Below, one piece after another: positions 63,925-64,000 of a DNA stretch of 64,000 nt. Location: assembly GCA_022772675.1 (NCBI GenBank), contig JALEZW010000032.1:62001-126000 (forward strand), given 5' to 3'. The stretch is from Agathobacter sp. (GTDB taxonomy: Bacteria > Bacillota > Clostridia > Lachnospirales > Lachnospiraceae). Each line of letters opens with the position of its first letter. The first letter of the stretch is position 1. The notes under the pieces were generated by a model. It had not been told where the DNA came from. It saw only the letters and a program-made list of their open reading frames with translations, and made no database searches. The position numbers and the translations under genes were made by a program.

Positions 63925-64000
63925 ATGGAAGAATCAAAAAATGTTACCTATGATGATATGGTACAGACAAAAAATATACAAATCCTAAAATCCATCATCC
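63925..64000 (+). CDS. 5' fragment of an unidentified gene (truncated by window edge)
   Basis: The frame from ATG 63925 stays open for the last 25 codons (start 'MEESKNVTYDDMVQTKNIQI'). Only a weak ribosome site is seen. The composition is protein-like, but the rest lies outside the window. The preceding stretch 63766-63924 shows only a TTTGACC tandem repeat (63808-63822) and no gene. Confidence 0.4.
   Translation, partial: MEESKNVTYDDMVQTKNIQILKSII

Noticed and set aside
1-64000. CRISPR arrays, prophage, insertion sequences, tRNA or rRNA genes
   Set aside because: No regular repeat-spacer pattern, transposase or structural RNA signature noticed on reading both strands; a dedicated search was not possible here.

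Overview
The window is a chromosomal segment of a spore-forming, Gram-positive anaerobe of the class Clostridia, most likely family Lachnospiraceae. The evidence is the moderately low G+C, strong AGGAGG-type ribosome sites, sporulation genes (yqfC, yqfD, a SpoVB-like flippase, a BofC-like protein), Firmicutes-style neighbourhoods (obg-yhbY-nadD-yqeK-rsfS, sepF-ylmH, mreBCD-minDE-rodA, tepA-ftsK), a siroheme reductase, and a Re-type citrate synthase next to isocitrate dehydrogenase. The genus cannot be fixed from the sequence. I saw no prophage, insertion sequence, CRISPR array, tRNA or rRNA. Almost everything is core genome.

Layout. 1-2.4 kb: the end of obgE, then yhbY, nadD, yqeK and rsfS, closed by a terminator. 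2.6-3.8 kb: lexA diverges from a yneA-like LysM membrane protein across a cluster of LexA-box-like sites. 4-8.8 kb: plsC, a XerS-like recombinase, a TtcA-like PP-loop enzyme, dtd and a sulfite/nitrite reductase, followed by an intergenic region with four large inverted repeats. 9.1-14.9 kb (minus): a HlyD-like envelope protein, yggS, sepF, ylmH, lspA, rluD and a cytidylate-kinase-like gene. 15-25 kb: a cell-shape and division block (DUF378, small P-loop protein, DD-carboxypeptidase, mgsA, rodA, minE, minD, PBP2, mreD, mreC, mreB, radC).

25-38 kb (minus): a methionine-gamma-lyase-family enzyme, miaA, mutL, mutS, two flavoproteins, a BofC-like protein, a SpoVB-like flippase and a DUF3048 lipoprotein. 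38-44 kb: yqfC-yqfD-phoH-(HD-like membrane protein)-ybeY, then a BrkB-family protein and rlmH, divergent from xpt. 44.6-51.8 kb: a zinc-ribbon/TPR protein, folD, fhs, ftsK and tepA. 51.9-55.6 kb: glgA, yebC, a soluble CorC-like protein and an orphan mazF. 55.9-63.1 kb (minus): one probable seven-gene operon, Re-citrate synthase, GntR regulator, icd, rex, coiled-coil protein, nnr and alr, with a perfect 20-bp palindrome in its promoter region. 63.3-64 kb: a Cys/Gly-rich small protein, a 55-codon gene and the start of one more gene.

The most interesting points are: (1) a PgpH-type membrane protein in the usual pgpH slot whose HD catalytic motif is destroyed (HDIGK to YRMGR), so probably a pseudo-enzyme; (2) the citrate synthase-GntR-icd-rex operon with its candidate operator, a likely dedicated 2-oxoglutarate/redox circuit; (3) the multi-site SOS control region; (4) a probably leaderless rlmH; (5) a hairpin that places the ribosome site and start codon of the bofC-like gene in its loop; (6) a two-module Cys/Gly-rich peptide with a SigK-like promoter; (7) a stack of long perfect inverted repeats at 8.8-9.06 kb. 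I found no convincing wholly new multi-gene system.
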